Part shown: piece by piece, positions 18,601 to 26,296 of the stretch
Layout of the letters: the number at the start of each line of letters is the position of its first letter
How positions within the stretch are numbered: position 1 is the first letter of the stretch
The notes under the pieces: generated by a model
What the model saw: only the letters and a program-made list of their open reading frames with translations
Told to the model about the DNA's origin: nothing
The model's database searches: none
DNA from: a virus
Reading direction: 5' to 3' (one strand)
DNA length: 39,311 nt
IMG/VR virus record: IMGVR_UViG_3300028388_001734
Coordinates: 1-39,311 of that record
Translations under genes and position numbers: made by a program

Positions 18601-21600
18601 CGCCGCATCCTGTCTGACCTTGCGCCGAGCAAATACGGCGGCAAGAGAACGCGCGAGGCCCTACAGCGGAACATTGGTAGCCCGGTCCCGGGAGAGGTGA
18701 ACCACTCTGACGCTATCATCGACGCCGCTCTGGATGGGCTGATCGACCGTGGCCTTATCACCAAGAGCGGCCAATCCTACATGCTGGCCGAGGCACCGGC
18801 GCAGGATGCGCCGGTCACTCTCACTGACGAGAAGCTGACTACTGCGCGGCAGGACCCGGAAGAGGGTCCATACACCGACCTGACCTTCAGCGACGGGCGC
18901 ACGGCCCGCATCGCCCGCCTCGATAGCGGAGAGAGCGGCGGTCTTGCGGGGTGGCACCGCGTCGATGGGGAGTATGGCATCGGCCTTGGGAACAACAGCT
19001 ACCTCGCCGACAGGAAAGACGAGGCGATAGCGAAGCTGACTGAGTGGATGAACGAGAACCCACAGTCAGGCAAGAAGACCCCCAAGGACGAAGGCGGCAC
19101 CCTAGAGGAGCGGGGCGCTGACGCCGGGGCGCGTATTGGTCGCCGCCCGCCCGGCAAGTTGTCGCCCACGTTCCTGCACTTCTCGTTCAACAACAGGCCA
19201 TCCGTCTTCCAGTCAGCGTTGCGTGACGCGGGGATCGACCCGGAGGAAGCGCGCCTGATGGACGTGGACGAGCAGGTGCGGCGGATCAGCGGGATGATCG
19301 AAGAGAAGTTTGGCGTCAAGATCGAACTCCCGACGCAAACCTACCTGAAGCGCAACATCGTGGGCCGAAAGGTGAAGGTGACGAAGACCTCGATCACCAA
19401 CCGCGAGGCGCTGGATCAGCTTCTCGACGCCTACCAGAATATGTCGATGCTGGCCCACGTCATGGGCGTACCCGAGACTGCCATCGGCCTGCCGATCAAG
19501 GGGGAGGGCATCACCCTTTCCCTCGTCAGCACGGGGCGTCTGCGCGGCGCTCTTGGCATGTTCTCGTGGGGCAACGGGGCGCGGTCGATCACCCTTCCGG
19601 GGCGCTCGAACTCGTTTGCGCACGAGTGGGGGCACGCTCTGGATCACTACCTGAACAACGTCATCAACAAGCCTTCGTGGAAGCACATGATTACCCGGAG
19701 CCAGTCAGCGAAGGGCATGACGCGGCTGTACCCGGAGAACACCCCCAAGGCGATGCTGACCGAGGCATTCGCCCACGTCATCTGGGCCATGTACGGGGAT
19801 CGCTCCAAGGTGGCGGCTCTGGCGCTGGAACTTCAGGTGCGCGCTGCGAAGACCGACCCTGACGGCCAGCCGACCAACGACGCCAAGCGCGCCATCGACA
19901 TGCTGAAGAACATGGAAGACGGCACGATGCCGCCGCGTGACTTGGCTTCCCAGTACCTCGTGACTTCCGAGAACTTCGACGAAGCCATGAACGCTGGCGG
20001 GTATTTCGTCGATCCGGCAGAGATGTTCGCCCGTGCGTTCGAGGCTTGGGTGGGGCGATCCGTGGCCGCTGTGTCTGACTTGCCACAGAGTTTCCTGTCC
20101 AAGGGGCAATGGGCCTACGACGACACGAACGACAGACGCCTCGCCAATACTTTCCCGAAGGGCGGTGACGCTGACCAGTTCGCCATTGCCATGACGAAAC
20201 TCAGCGGGGCGCTGTCGTCAGCCAATATGTTCGGCGAGGAAGCGCCAGCGCCTGCCCCAACTGACGTGGTGATCCACAAGCCGCAGGAACTTCTGAAAAC
20301 GAAGCCCGGCAAGGGCCTGACGCAGCGAGAGGCTGACGAAATCAAGAGCGCCCTTGGGCGACTGAAGGCATTTCTGAAGGCCAGCACTTCCCGCGAAGCC
20401 TATGTGCAGGGGTTCAAGGGGCTTCGGACCTTCTACCAGACCGTCATCAGCACGGGCGGTCACGCGATGTACATGGTCGCTCTGCGTCAGGAGAACGCCA
20501 AGGCACGGGACGCCCTGATGAACATCGTCCGTCAAGTTGCCAAGGTTTCCCCGGGGAGGGGTATCTTCCAAGGCTCGATCTACCAGCAGGAACTGGAGCG
20601 CAAGGCCAAGCGCCGCGTGATGATGGTTTCCAACGCGGTCAAGGAACACTTTGGCGGGCTTCGCCTGAAGAAGGATGACCTGCGGGTGGTCCGGTCTCTG
20701 CTGATCGGGGAGCGTGTCCAGTCAAATGACAAGCAGCGTGCGCTGGCTGGCGACCTGCGTCAAATCCTGAACGAAATCTGGTACGAACTGAAGGAGGCTG
20801 GCGTCAAGGTCGGCTACGCCAAGGACTTCCTGCCGTACATCTACGACAAGGCGCGCATTGACGCGGACCCCCAGACCTTCAAGCGCAAGGCACGTCAGGT
20901 CTACCGGCTCCTGTTCCAGCGGGAGATTATCGAGAACGGCGACCCGGAGACGCAGGCCAAGGACATCTTCGCGCTCCTGAACGGCACCCAGACTGAAGAG
21001 GGCCTTCTGAAGGCGACCAAGGCAACAAGCGAGGGAGACCGCGCCCCTAGACCGTACCTCGATGAAGACGACATGAAGCTGGTCGATGACTGGCGTCGTC
21101 TTCGCGGCCAGCTTCGTGACATGGAGCGCAAGCTGAAGCGTGGCGAGTACGTTGACGAGGACGCCGCCCGGGAGCGCATTGCCGCCAAGCAGGAGGAGGT
21201 TCAGGAGGCGCTTGACGCCATGATGCCCATGCTTCAGGCGCGCTACGCCGAGGCTGCGACGGATCGCTGGTACATCCGCCTTGGCGTCGGCCAGCTAAAT
21301 GACTTTGAACACATCGGGCCGAACTCCTCCTTCCTGAAGGGGCGCGTCCTCCCGAAAGAAACGGGCGCGATCCTGAGTGAGTTTATGATCGAAGACCCGA
21401 TTGACCTTATCTCTGGCTATGCCTTCTCGGCGGCTCGCATTGCGGAGTATGCCAAGCGGTTCGGGGCGAAGCACGAGAAGCTGGAGAATATGCTGGAGGC
21501 AGCGCGTGACGCCGGGACCTCGACCGAGGACCTAGACTTTATGAAGAAGGCGGTGCAGGCGGCTACCGGCAGAATGGTGCCAAGCACGAGTGGCTGGTCG

Positions 21601-22977
21601 AAGATGCGTCAGATCACGTTCACTCTCGGCAACCTGTCGATGCTCGGCCTTGCGACCTTCACGTCGCTTTCGGAGAGCGCCGTCGCTGGCATGAGAACGG
21701 GGCGCACCCGTGACGGCCTCTGGGCCTTCGTGGAGGCTGCTCGCGCACTTCGCAGGGGTCGGCGAGAGGAACTGAAGGACCTCGCCTCTGTGGTCGGCCT
21801 GATCGCTCCATACACGATGGAGACGGTCATGGAGAACCGCCTGAGTGCTGACGCCCTCGACATGCCAAGGTGGATGCGGGAGACGGTTGGTCGGTTCTTC
21901 ATCGCTAACGGCCTGACGCCGCTCACGCAATTCCAGCGCACAGCCATGACGCCGGTTGCCCACGCCACGATCCTGCGCCTGCTTCGCGACAACGTGCGCG
22001 GCAAGCGGACGGTCAACTCTCGGCTTCGCGATGTTAGTGCTGGCGGCAAAGGGCAGTTTGCGAACAACGAACTGAACGAACTGGGCATCAGTCAGGACTT
22101 CAGGGAGGACCTGCTGTCTTGGATCGAAAGCCTCGACGGCCTGCCACAGGTCGATGACATGTATGCGAACGATGGCTCGCTGCACCCGGCGGCGGAACTC
22201 TACGCCCGCGCGCTGTCTCGTCTGGTCGAGGAAATCATCCAGAACCCCCTGAAGACTGACCGCCCGATCCAAGCGAACCACCCTGACTACGCGGCGCTCT
22301 ACGGGATTATGAGTTTCATCGACGGCTTCACCCGGAATGTTCTCCTGCGGAACCTGTACCGGGGCGTCAAGTCAGAGGATCGCTGGCATGTGGCTGGCGT
22401 CAAGATGACTTACAACACGGCCCTCGCGGCTGCTCCGTTCGGCGTTCTGCTGGCGGGGCACATGCTGACTACGATCCTTCGGGAGGCCCTGCTGAACGAA
22501 GACAAGTGGGACGAACTGGAGGAGGAAGGCGAACTGGAAGAGTGGCTGTTCAAGCGTGCGTTCTTCCGCACCGGCATCACCGGACGCCTCGACCCGCTGA
22601 TCCAGATGGGCGTCGGCATCAAGTACGAGCGTGACCTGACTGCAATCACGGCAGGCCCGTACCTGTCCTACCAGATGCAGAACATGCAGAGGATTTACGC
22701 GGCGTTTGCCGGGCGGAACTCGGACAACACGAACACGGCAGAGTACAACGCGATGCGGGCTGCTTACTCTCTGCTTGTTCAGCCGCTTGCCAACATTGCG
22801 CTCTCGAACCTTGGCCCGATGGGGCCGCTCTCCGTCAACATCCTGACGCGGCCAGCGATTATCAACGCCAGCGCCTACGACAGCAGCGCCAAGTTTGCCG
22901 AAAGTCTCGTCGGCGAGAAGGGCACCCAGTACGACAAGGCCGGAATACCCACCCCTTGGTGGGAACTCGGTGACTGA
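15628..22977 (+). CDS. Giant polyvalent ejection protein with LPD1-like zinc metalloprotease motif
   Basis: A 2449-residue protein, the largest in the window. Order: duplicated GLFDHVP tag (residues 3-9 and 17-23); Pro-rich linker (30-75); coiled coil (130-210); Gly/Ala-rich membrane-like region (250-430); Pro-rich linker (465-545); conserved globular section (548-640); Glu/Pro linkers with a third GLFD copy near 836; a small beta domain (876-930); and a zincin domain (about 1180-1440) with HEWGH at 1332-1336 followed by ALDHYL, the large polyvalent protein LPD1-type signature. The rest is mostly helical with hydrophobic stretches near 2005-2030 and 2265-2290. Proteins of this kind are packaged in podovirus heads and ejected with DNA; the protease could act on host envelope or cytoplasmic targets, which is inference. 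Starts at a coupled TGATGG junction. Confidence 0.8.
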   Translation: MAGLFDHVPMAKQKSGGLFDHVPMAGNEPQPTPVMPAAPVEPVLPQGPASTPVPATPPVPPMPPVPAQPDWLPPTQMVTPEAPVMPHGPGVDPGPEATWQDDLKAGMLLMEQLGPGLRAAGDIGSLNRALDVADDAEARRIALLAEADALEAELGNLDPESRAMVEDEIRLLRQRAVQMEATMNTTQDERAIADLAGEAAIIGELNKEIQGLPISDTAVRIQEGGWGDAFSALLDDPIGAMRTFGLRSLPASAPSIVGGVLGQLVGGPVGAAIGGGAGGFGVEMGLSVSQDVAEALGEAGVDATNPEAVENFALQNPEVFGDVVTRALVRAGVIGAADAVTMGISGSVATALRNSGKAARIGGAAATGTVVEPFGEMAGELGAQVATGDEVRPGEVIAEGIGGLTQGGPTAVGQTIAEGFRNPDVVRAFEQWARGLDAMQPPPAEAVAAQELRLDRPFGGTELQMTPAQPIPPAVDETPIIAPPVNPVVPNSEEEPPAQDAEPQTPAPEAPIPQAEEPVARPAPAQAVPVEGTPVPAPPAPQKRPLTNVVKRYLPIDPTGPVGQELQYMGVTPRTAPGLFRRGGYMDLDNIVASEYADLDELVGRDDTGMYLNQQNIVQALIDEAQGRPWQTAEQKAVQRAWDDYHNMANEARDELARNRVVGDLDERRDFVPFPEQDITAGTEERYRRIETAINMVEQEMQVRLTSVERRLIQEQLDREGGFVEDAIADAITRSVLNAEAGEPIVPVDTVAAAVRGGAERPGQQPVQPPAGEAGAGAPARAGEPQRQGTAEGGAIDITPEGEQLVIPGAEQITDRERAERKQQEAKRGGDAPPPAGGLFDDDARNQDDLFAQQPTETTETPTETDTPPAEAPRGRTFRALLNGIETTARKRGGRWMVGGDFDTNGALIELERDGRPAWYALKGNRLVFQDWVSPNDRGRDLEQEAEPRGEVEAGITAWEEPISRATEDGGTEVIPEVLEEYERNPVNFVARRILSDLAPSKYGGKRTREALQRNIGSPVPGEVNHSDAIIDAALDGLIDRGLITKSGQSYMLAEAPAQDAPVTLTDEKLTTARQDPEEGPYTDLTFSDGRTARIARLDSGESGGLAGWHRVDGEYGIGLGNNSYLADRKDEAIAKLTEWMNENPQSGKKTPKDEGGTLEERGADAGARIGRRPPGKLSPTFLHFSFNNRPSVFQSALRDAGIDPEEARLMDVDEQVRRISGMIEEKFGVKIELPTQTYLKRNIVGRKVKVTKTSITNREALDQLLDAYQNMSMLAHVMGVPETAIGLPIKGEGITLSLVSTGRLRGALGMFSWGNGARSITLPGRSNSFAHEWGHALDHYLNNVINKPSWKHMITRSQSAKGMTRLYPENTPKAMLTEAFAHVIWAMYGDRSKVAALALELQVRAAKTDPDGQPTNDAKRAIDMLKNMEDGTMPPRDLASQYLVTSENFDEAMNAGGYFVDPAEMFARAFEAWVGRSVAAVSDLPQSFLSKGQWAYDDTNDRRLANTFPKGGDADQFAIAMTKLSGALSSANMFGEEAPAPAPTDVVIHKPQELLKTKPGKGLTQREADEIKSALGRLKAFLKASTSREAYVQGFKGLRTFYQTVISTGGHAMYMVALRQENAKARDALMNIVRQVAKVSPGRGIFQGSIYQQELERKAKRRVMMVSNAVKEHFGGLRLKKDDLRVVRSLLIGERVQSNDKQRALAGDLRQILNEIWYELKEAGVKVGYAKDFLPYIYDKARIDADPQTFKRKARQVYRLLFQREIIENGDPETQAKDIFALLNGTQTEEGLLKATKATSEGDRAPRPYLDEDDMKLVDDWRRLRGQLRDMERKLKRGEYVDEDAARERIAAKQEEVQEALDAMMPMLQARYAEAATDRWYIRLGVGQLNDFEHIGPNSSFLKGRVLPKETGAILSEFMIEDPIDLISGYAFSAARIAEYAKRFGAKHEKLENMLEAARDAGTSTEDLDFMKKAVQAATGRMVPSTSGWSKMRQITFTLGNLSMLGLATFTSLSESAVAGMRTGRTRDGLWAFVEAARALRRGRREELKDLASVVGLIAPYTMETVMENRLSADALDMPRWMRETVGRFFIANGLTPLTQFQRTAMTPVAHATILRLLRDNVRGKRTVNSRLRDVSAGGKGQFANNELNELGISQDFREDLLSWIESLDGLPQVDDMYANDGSLHPAAELYARALSRLVEEIIQNPLKTDRPIQANHPDYAALYGIMSFIDGFTRNVLLRNLYRGVKSEDRWHVAGVKMTYNTALAAAPFGVLLAGHMLTTILREALLNEDKWDELEEEGELEEWLFKRAFFRTGITGRLDPLIQMGVGIKYERDLTAITAGPYLSYQMQNMQRIYAAFAGRNSDNTNTAEYNAMRAAYSLLVQPLANIALSNLGPMGPLSVNILTRPAIINASAYDSSAKFAESLVGEKGTQYDKAGIPTPWWELGD
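15634..15701 (+). repeat. Perfect 26-bp direct repeat encoding the GLFDHVPMA tag twice
   Basis: Positions 15634-15659 and 15676-15701 are identical, 42 bp (14 codons) apart, at the very start of the giant gene. Perfect DNA identity points to a recent in-frame duplication or selection for two copies of the tag. Confidence 0.85.
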
Positions 22978-22978
22978 A

Positions 22979-23010
22979 TTGGTGCGTTTGGCGTCAGGAA
23001 TTGATATAGA
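22979..23010 (+). promoter_or_regulatory. Paired TTGGTG/TTGGCG repeat upstream of the lysis cassette
   Basis: One nucleotide after the stop of the giant gene, TTGGTG (22979-22984) and TTGGCG (22988-22993) lie 9 nt apart, followed by GATATAGA (23003-23010), a -10-like box. The 15 bases TGACTGAATTGGTGC spanning the stop also occur upstream of recT on the other strand (about 31279-31293). A start of transcription near 23016 would be almost at the next ATG. Confidence 0.45.
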
Positions 23011-23018
23011 TCAAGGAA

Positions 23019-23303
23019 ATGGCGGTGGACGAAGAGTTGAAAGCCCGGCTTATCAAGCTGGAGACGCGGTACGAAGAGGCCGACAAGTTGCGCGAGCGTA
23101 TGGCTTCGCAGCTAGATGAACTCGTCGCCGACTTGCACCAGCGCAGGGGCAAGGATGCCTTTGCGCGGGTGGGTCACAGGGAAGAGCGGGAGGACGCATG
23201 GCAGCGCAACGCATGGGTTCGTGCGTTCCTGCCTACAGGGATTTTCACCGGCATCTGGATATGGGTCCTTGATATCATCAGGGATGTCTGGAGTGGGCAA
23301 TGA
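23019..23303 (+). CDS. Small coiled-coil protein with C-terminal membrane segment
   Basis: A 94-residue protein: charged coiled coil (residues 3-62) and one C-terminal transmembrane segment (about 68-90, FLPTGIFTGIWIWVLDII). Position ahead of the holin-like and amidase genes suggests a lysis or inner-membrane accessory. The start is ambiguous. AAGGA ends only 1 nt before the ATG at 23019, too close for normal use, whereas GTG at 23025 has a 7-nt spacing; a leaderless ATG is also possible given the -10-like box upstream. The gene end overlaps the next start (ATGATG). Confidence 0.6.
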   Translation: MAVDEELKARLIKLETRYEEADKLRERMASQLDELVADLHQRRGKDAFARVGHREEREDAWQRNAWVRAFLPTGIFTGIWIWVLDIIRDVWSGQ

Positions 23304-23473
23304 TGGAAGAAGTGGCAATCGCCAACACCGTCGCCAAGGCTGCTGACACGCTCATCAGTCAGGGCATTCTCGGGGCGCTGCTGGTCGTCTCGATAGCCGC
23401 CAACGCCTTCTTGGTGTGGCGGCTCGTTAAGTGCTGGCAGCATCAAGCGGGGTACGACAATGCGGGCAATTAA
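23300..23473 (+). CDS. Holin-like single-span membrane protein (57 aa)
   Basis: Too short for ordinary ORF listing but well supported. It reads MMEEVAIANT onward, with one strong hydrophobic segment (residues 23-43, GILGALLVVSIAANAFLVW) and a short basic/polar tail. The start overlaps the upstream stop and the end overlaps the amidase start by 14 nt, so it is coupled on both sides. A small membrane protein immediately before the endolysin is the usual place for a holin. Its single span would make it a class III-type holin or a regulator. Function is inferred from context. Confidence 0.6.
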   Translation: MMEEVAIANTVAKAADTLISQGILGALLVVSIAANAFLVWRLVKCWQHQAGYDNAGN

Positions 23474-24092
23474 TCGCGCCATCATCCACTGCGCCGTCAC
23501 TCCTCCTGACTGGATGGAGGGGCAGTCGGTGGAGGCGAAGAAAGCCGCCATCGACAAGTGGCACAAAGATCGGGGATGGAAGGGGTTTGGCTATCACTAC
23601 CTGATCGACCGAGACGGCAAGATCGCGGAGGGTCGCCCTCTCTCGGAGGTGGGCGCGCACGCCAAGGGCCACAACGCCGACAGCATCGGCATCTGCCTCG
23701 TCGGCGGGCACGGCGGCTCTCGGAACGACCTCTTCACAGACCACTACACCACGGCCCAGTCACTGGCCCTTCGCACGCTGATCGAGGAGTTGCAGAAACT
23801 CTACGGCCCGCTGGAGGTCATCGGCCACAATGACGTGGCCAACAAGGACTGCCCGTGCTTCGACGCGAAGGCGTGGTGGGGGCAGAAGCCTCCCCGGAAG
23901 ATTACCGAAAGCACGACGCTACGGGCGGCAGGTGGTTCTGCCGTTGGCGTCGTTGCCTCCGCAGTCACGGCGCTCTCCCAACTGGACGAGCGCGCACAGT
24001 TCGCCGTGGTCATCGGGACTGCCGTGGTTCTTCTCATGCTTGGGTGGATTGCCCGCGAGCGTATTCGCAAGTGGTCGGAGGGCTGGAAATGA
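23460..24092 (+). CDS. Endolysin: N-acetylmuramoyl-L-alanine amidase (T7 lysozyme-like) with C-terminal membrane segment
   Basis: A 210-residue Zn amidase that cuts the bond between muramic acid and the stem peptide. Residues match T7 lysozyme: zinc ligands H10, H123 and C131, with Y45 and K129 at the positions of its catalytic tyrosine and lysine (HNDVANKDCPCF, 123-134). The catalytic domain ends near 150. T7 lysozyme stops there, but this protein adds 60 residues with a hydrophobic span at 181-197 and a basic end (RERIRKWSEGWK). The added segment should tether the enzyme to the inner membrane. Start is coupled to the holin-like gene. Confidence 0.92.
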   Translation: MRAINRAIIHCAVTPPDWMEGQSVEAKKAAIDKWHKDRGWKGFGYHYLIDRDGKIAEGRPLSEVGAHAKGHNADSIGICLVGGHGGSRNDLFTDHYTTAQSLALRTLIEELQKLYGPLEVIGHNDVANKDCPCFDAKAWWGQKPPRKITESTTLRAAGGSAVGVVASAVTALSQLDERAQFAVVIGTAVVLLMLGWIARERIRKWSEGWK

Positions 24093-24355
24093 TTGGCCGC
24101 TGGCTGGGCATGGGGGCGCTGCTGGGCGTCATTGGCCTCGCGACCTACTCCCTGCACCTAAGCAACCGCAACGCCGCCCTGCGTGCCTCTCTGGAGCGCG
24201 CAGAGGCATCCCTGAAGACGTGCAGCGCGCGTCTTGTGAATATCCTTGAAGACGTGGAGAGCGATAATGAAGTGGACAACTGGGGCGATCTGCGCCGCGT
24301 TCCTGACGGCTGGCTGTTCGATCCCGCAGGCAGTGACCTGCCCGAGCGACCCTGA
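24089..24355 (+). CDS. Inner-membrane spanin (Rz-like)
   Basis: An 88-residue protein with an N-terminal membrane anchor (residues 5-22) and a periplasmic coiled coil (about 25-58), the layout of i-spanins that fuse inner and outer membranes in the last step of lysis. It starts in an ATGA overlap with the amidase stop. An o-spanin gene begins inside its 3' half in another frame, the classic nested Rz/Rz1 arrangement. The C-terminal 30 residues (DNWGDLRRVPDGW onward) are less coiled and may contact the lipoprotein partner. Identity is by architecture, not by sequence family. Confidence 0.75.
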   Translation: MIGRWLGMGALLGVIGLATYSLHLSNRNAALRASLERAEASLKTCSARLVNILEDVESDNEVDNWGDLRRVPDGWLFDPAGSDLPERP

Positions 24356-24596
24356 ATACCTCTGGCCCGACTGCCCCGACCGTGGGGGCGATGAGAGGCC
24401 GGTCAGAGCGGCGCTGGCCGATCTGGCACCCGAGACCTCCCCGAGACCGAAACCCCGGCCCAGTCCGCCCTCTGAGCCGGTCTCAGAGCCTGCCCCGCAG
24501 AACCCGGGCAACGACAGCCCCGTGGGCGAGGCCCCCTACGATGGCGAGAAGGGCGAGGAGCCTAAGAAATGCCACAAGTGCAAGCACTGGCACTGA
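24267..24596 (+). CDS. Outer-membrane lipoprotein spanin (Rz1-like)
   Basis: A 109-residue protein with a signal peptide and lipobox LTAG-C17, then a Pro-rich domain (residues 50-85), as in o-spanins. The start chosen is ATG 24267, which puts the lipid cysteine at residue 17; a TTG at 24246 would only lengthen the leader. The first 89 nt overlap the i-spanin gene. The end, CHKCKHWH, is unusually Cys/His-rich, but it lies where the next gene's start overlaps, so it may be shaped by that overlap rather than by metal binding. Confidence 0.72.
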   Translation: MKWTTGAICAAFLTAGCSIPQAVTCPSDPEYLWPDCPDRGGDERPVRAALADLAPETSPRPKPRPSPPSEPVSEPAPQNPGNDSPVGEAPYDGEKGEEPKKCHKCKHWH

Positions 24597-24805
24597 CCCT
24601 GATGCTGGCCGCGTGCGCGAAGCCCGTGCCCGTGGTTGAAGAGGCGCTGTTCTGCGACGTGGAAGAGAAGAGGCGCTTCTCTCAGGAGGAACTTGACTGG
24701 CGTGCGGAACATGCCCCTTGGAACCTCCGCCGTGACTTCAAGACCAACCTGACTTGGGAAAGGGAATGCGAAGATGGAACAGATCAAGACGTGGCTGAAA
24801 GCTAA
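24569..24805 (+). CDS. Small lipoprotein (78 aa), lysis region
   Basis: This protein has a short signal peptide ending in lipobox LAA-C16, then a soluble part with FCDVEEKRRFSQEELDWRAE (about residues 28-47) and NLRRDFKTN. I have seen the pattern of FCDVEE followed by WRAE and NLRRDFKTN in phages of alphaproteobacteria, but cannot name a function. It starts inside the o-spanin gene with GAGGAG 8 nt upstream. It would be exported to the periplasmic face of a membrane, so it is possibly a second outer-membrane partner in lysis or a superinfection factor. Both are guesses. Confidence 0.6.
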   Translation: MPQVQALALTLMLAACAKPVPVVEEALFCDVEEKRRFSQEELDWRAEHAPWNLRRDFKTNLTWERECEDGTDQDVAES

Positions 24806-24878
24806 CAAGCGGAATGTCGTCCTCGCAGCCTTCGCCGTGATCGTGGTGATCGCTGTCGTGGATGCCATCGTCGGGTGA
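24774..24878 (+). CDS. Tiny single-span membrane peptide (34 aa)
   Basis: A 34-codon frame: a basic N-terminal amphipathic stretch (MEQIKTWLKANKRN), then one hydrophobic span (VVLAAFAVIVVIAVVDAIVG). It starts within the preceding lipoprotein gene and ends 4 nt before the next ATG, typical of this packed region. Its form fits a small holin, antiholin or other membrane-perturbing peptide. There is no homology basis; the clean hydrophobic design and gene packing are the evidence. Confidence 0.5.
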   Translation: MEQIKTWLKANKRNVVLAAFAVIVVIAVVDAIVG

Positions 24879-24882
24879 CGCC

Positions 24883-25161
24883 ATGCTGTCCCCTGAAGAG
24901 ATCGAGGCTTGGGAGTTCACCGACGAGCAGAGGGCGAACGCCGAGGCATTCGAGAGAGTGAAGTCGCGGGCGCGCAAGGGCGTGACTGACTTCAGGCTGG
25001 TCATGCCGATGGAGGAGCGTGCAGTCGTGGCGCACGCGATGCTTCTGGAAGAACTTTTGTCGATGACCACTGACGCGCTGGCAGAAATGTACCAGCAGCA
25101 GGAGGAGGCCCGCCGTTGGGCGGTGGGCGTCTTCGACAGGCACGGCAATCCTTCGGAGTAG
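24883..25161 (+). CDS. Hypothetical acidic helical protein (92 aa)
   Basis: A small, mostly helical, Glu-rich protein (LSPEEIEAWEFTDEQRANAE opening) with a central MPMEERAVVAHAMLLEELL helix. No recognised family. The start may be ATG 24883 or the in-frame ATG 24862 that overlaps the previous gene; neither has a strong Shine-Dalgarno. It precedes the metallophosphatase gene by 4 nt and is probably co-expressed with it. Confidence 0.5.
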   Translation: MLSPEEIEAWEFTDEQRANAEAFERVKSRARKGVTDFRLVMPMEERAVVAHAMLLEELLSMTTDALAEMYQQQEEARRWAVGVFDRHGNPSE

Positions 25162-25165
25162 CCCG

Positions 25166-26296
25166 ATGATGACGCCAGACCAGAGGGAGGTTTGGGACCT
25201 CTACAAGCAGGGCCTTTCCCACAGGCAGATCGCCGACAAGCTGGGGAAGGCCCACTCGACCGTGACTGAACTCCTGAAGCGTGCGCGCAAACATGCGTAC
25301 CTAGAGGAGAACCCGGGGATTGCCGACGCCCTGACGCGCACAGGCATCGACCCCGGGAGCGCGCGCTTCGGGTACAGGCGCGTCCAAAATGATGACGGTT
25401 CCTTCGATACCGTCATGTGGCGGATGGAGGAAGAGGAGGCCCGTGACTACGCAGAGGCGCTGGCCGACGCCTTCAGCGGCATCAAGCCCATGAAGCCCGT
25501 CAAGGCCCCGCTGACTACGCTGCGGGACTTCTGCACGCTCTATCCCTACACGGACGTTCACGCCGGGATGCACGCTTGGGGCAGGGAGACCGGCGGTCAG
25601 GACTACGATCTGGATCACTTCCGGCATGACGTGGCAGTCAGCTTCGCCAAGCTGGACGCCATGACGCCGAACGCCACTCAGGCCCTGCTCATCCTGAATG
25701 GTGACACGTTCCACTCGGACGATGGACACGAGACCCCGGAGAGCGGCCACAAGGTAGACACCGATGGGCGCATCGCGAAGGTCTTGGACACTGGGCTGGA
25801 GGTGTTCGTTGATCTTGTAGTCAGGCTTCTCGGGAAGCACGAGAGCGTCAGGGTTCGCGTCATGCGAGGCAACCACGACAAGCATAGCCACCTAGCCCTC
25901 TCGATGGGCCTCCGGTCCTACTTCCGGCTGGAGCCACGGGTGATAGTGGAGGACGTAAAGCTGGACCTGTTTCAGTTCCAGTGGGGCACGTCAGCGATCT
26001 TCGCCCATCACGGGGACAAGGGCAGCAACTCGCCGGAGCGTCTGGTCATGTATATCTCTGACGTGTGCAAGTTCTGGAGCGAGACCCGGCATCGGTATGT
26101 GTTCACGGGGCACGTCCACCATCAGCGCGTCAAGGACTTCGGGGCGATCCAGTTCGAGAGCCTTCGGTCTTTCTGCCCCCCTGACGCATACGCCGCCGGG
26201 ATGATGTTTTCCCAGCGGCGCGCTGTTCAGGCCCTGACGTTCCACAGGACAGATGGCCTAGTCATGCGGGCTGTGGACCCGCTTGAACACCGTTAG
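25166..26296 (+). CDS. Calcineurin-like metallophosphatase with N-terminal helix-turn-helix
   Basis: A 376-residue protein. Residues 1-45 form a helix-turn-helix (LYKQGLSHRQIADKLGKAHS), as in sigma-region-4-like or transposase-type DNA-binding heads. A two-metal phosphoesterase follows with all expected motifs: D130-x-H132, NGD180, GNHD (235-238), HHGD (281-284) and GHVHH (315-319). The fold cleaves phosphodiesters, and the DNA-binding head suggests a nuclease acting on DNA, but the substrate is unknown. It lies after the lysis genes, and its stop overlaps the stop of the convergent gene (TTAG). Confidence 0.85.
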   Translation: MMTPDQREVWDLYKQGLSHRQIADKLGKAHSTVTELLKRARKHAYLEENPGIADALTRTGIDPGSARFGYRRVQNDDGSFDTVMWRMEEEEARDYAEALADAFSGIKPMKPVKAPLTTLRDFCTLYPYTDVHAGMHAWGRETGGQDYDLDHFRHDVAVSFAKLDAMTPNATQALLILNGDTFHSDDGHETPESGHKVDTDGRIAKVLDTGLEVFVDLVVRLLGKHESVRVRVMRGNHDKHSHLALSMGLRSYFRLEPRVIVEDVKLDLFQFQWGTSAIFAHHGDKGSNSPERLVMYISDVCKFWSETRHRYVFTGHVHHQRVKDFGAIQFESLRSFCPPDAYAAGMMFSQRRAVQALTFHRTDGLVMRAVDPLEHR

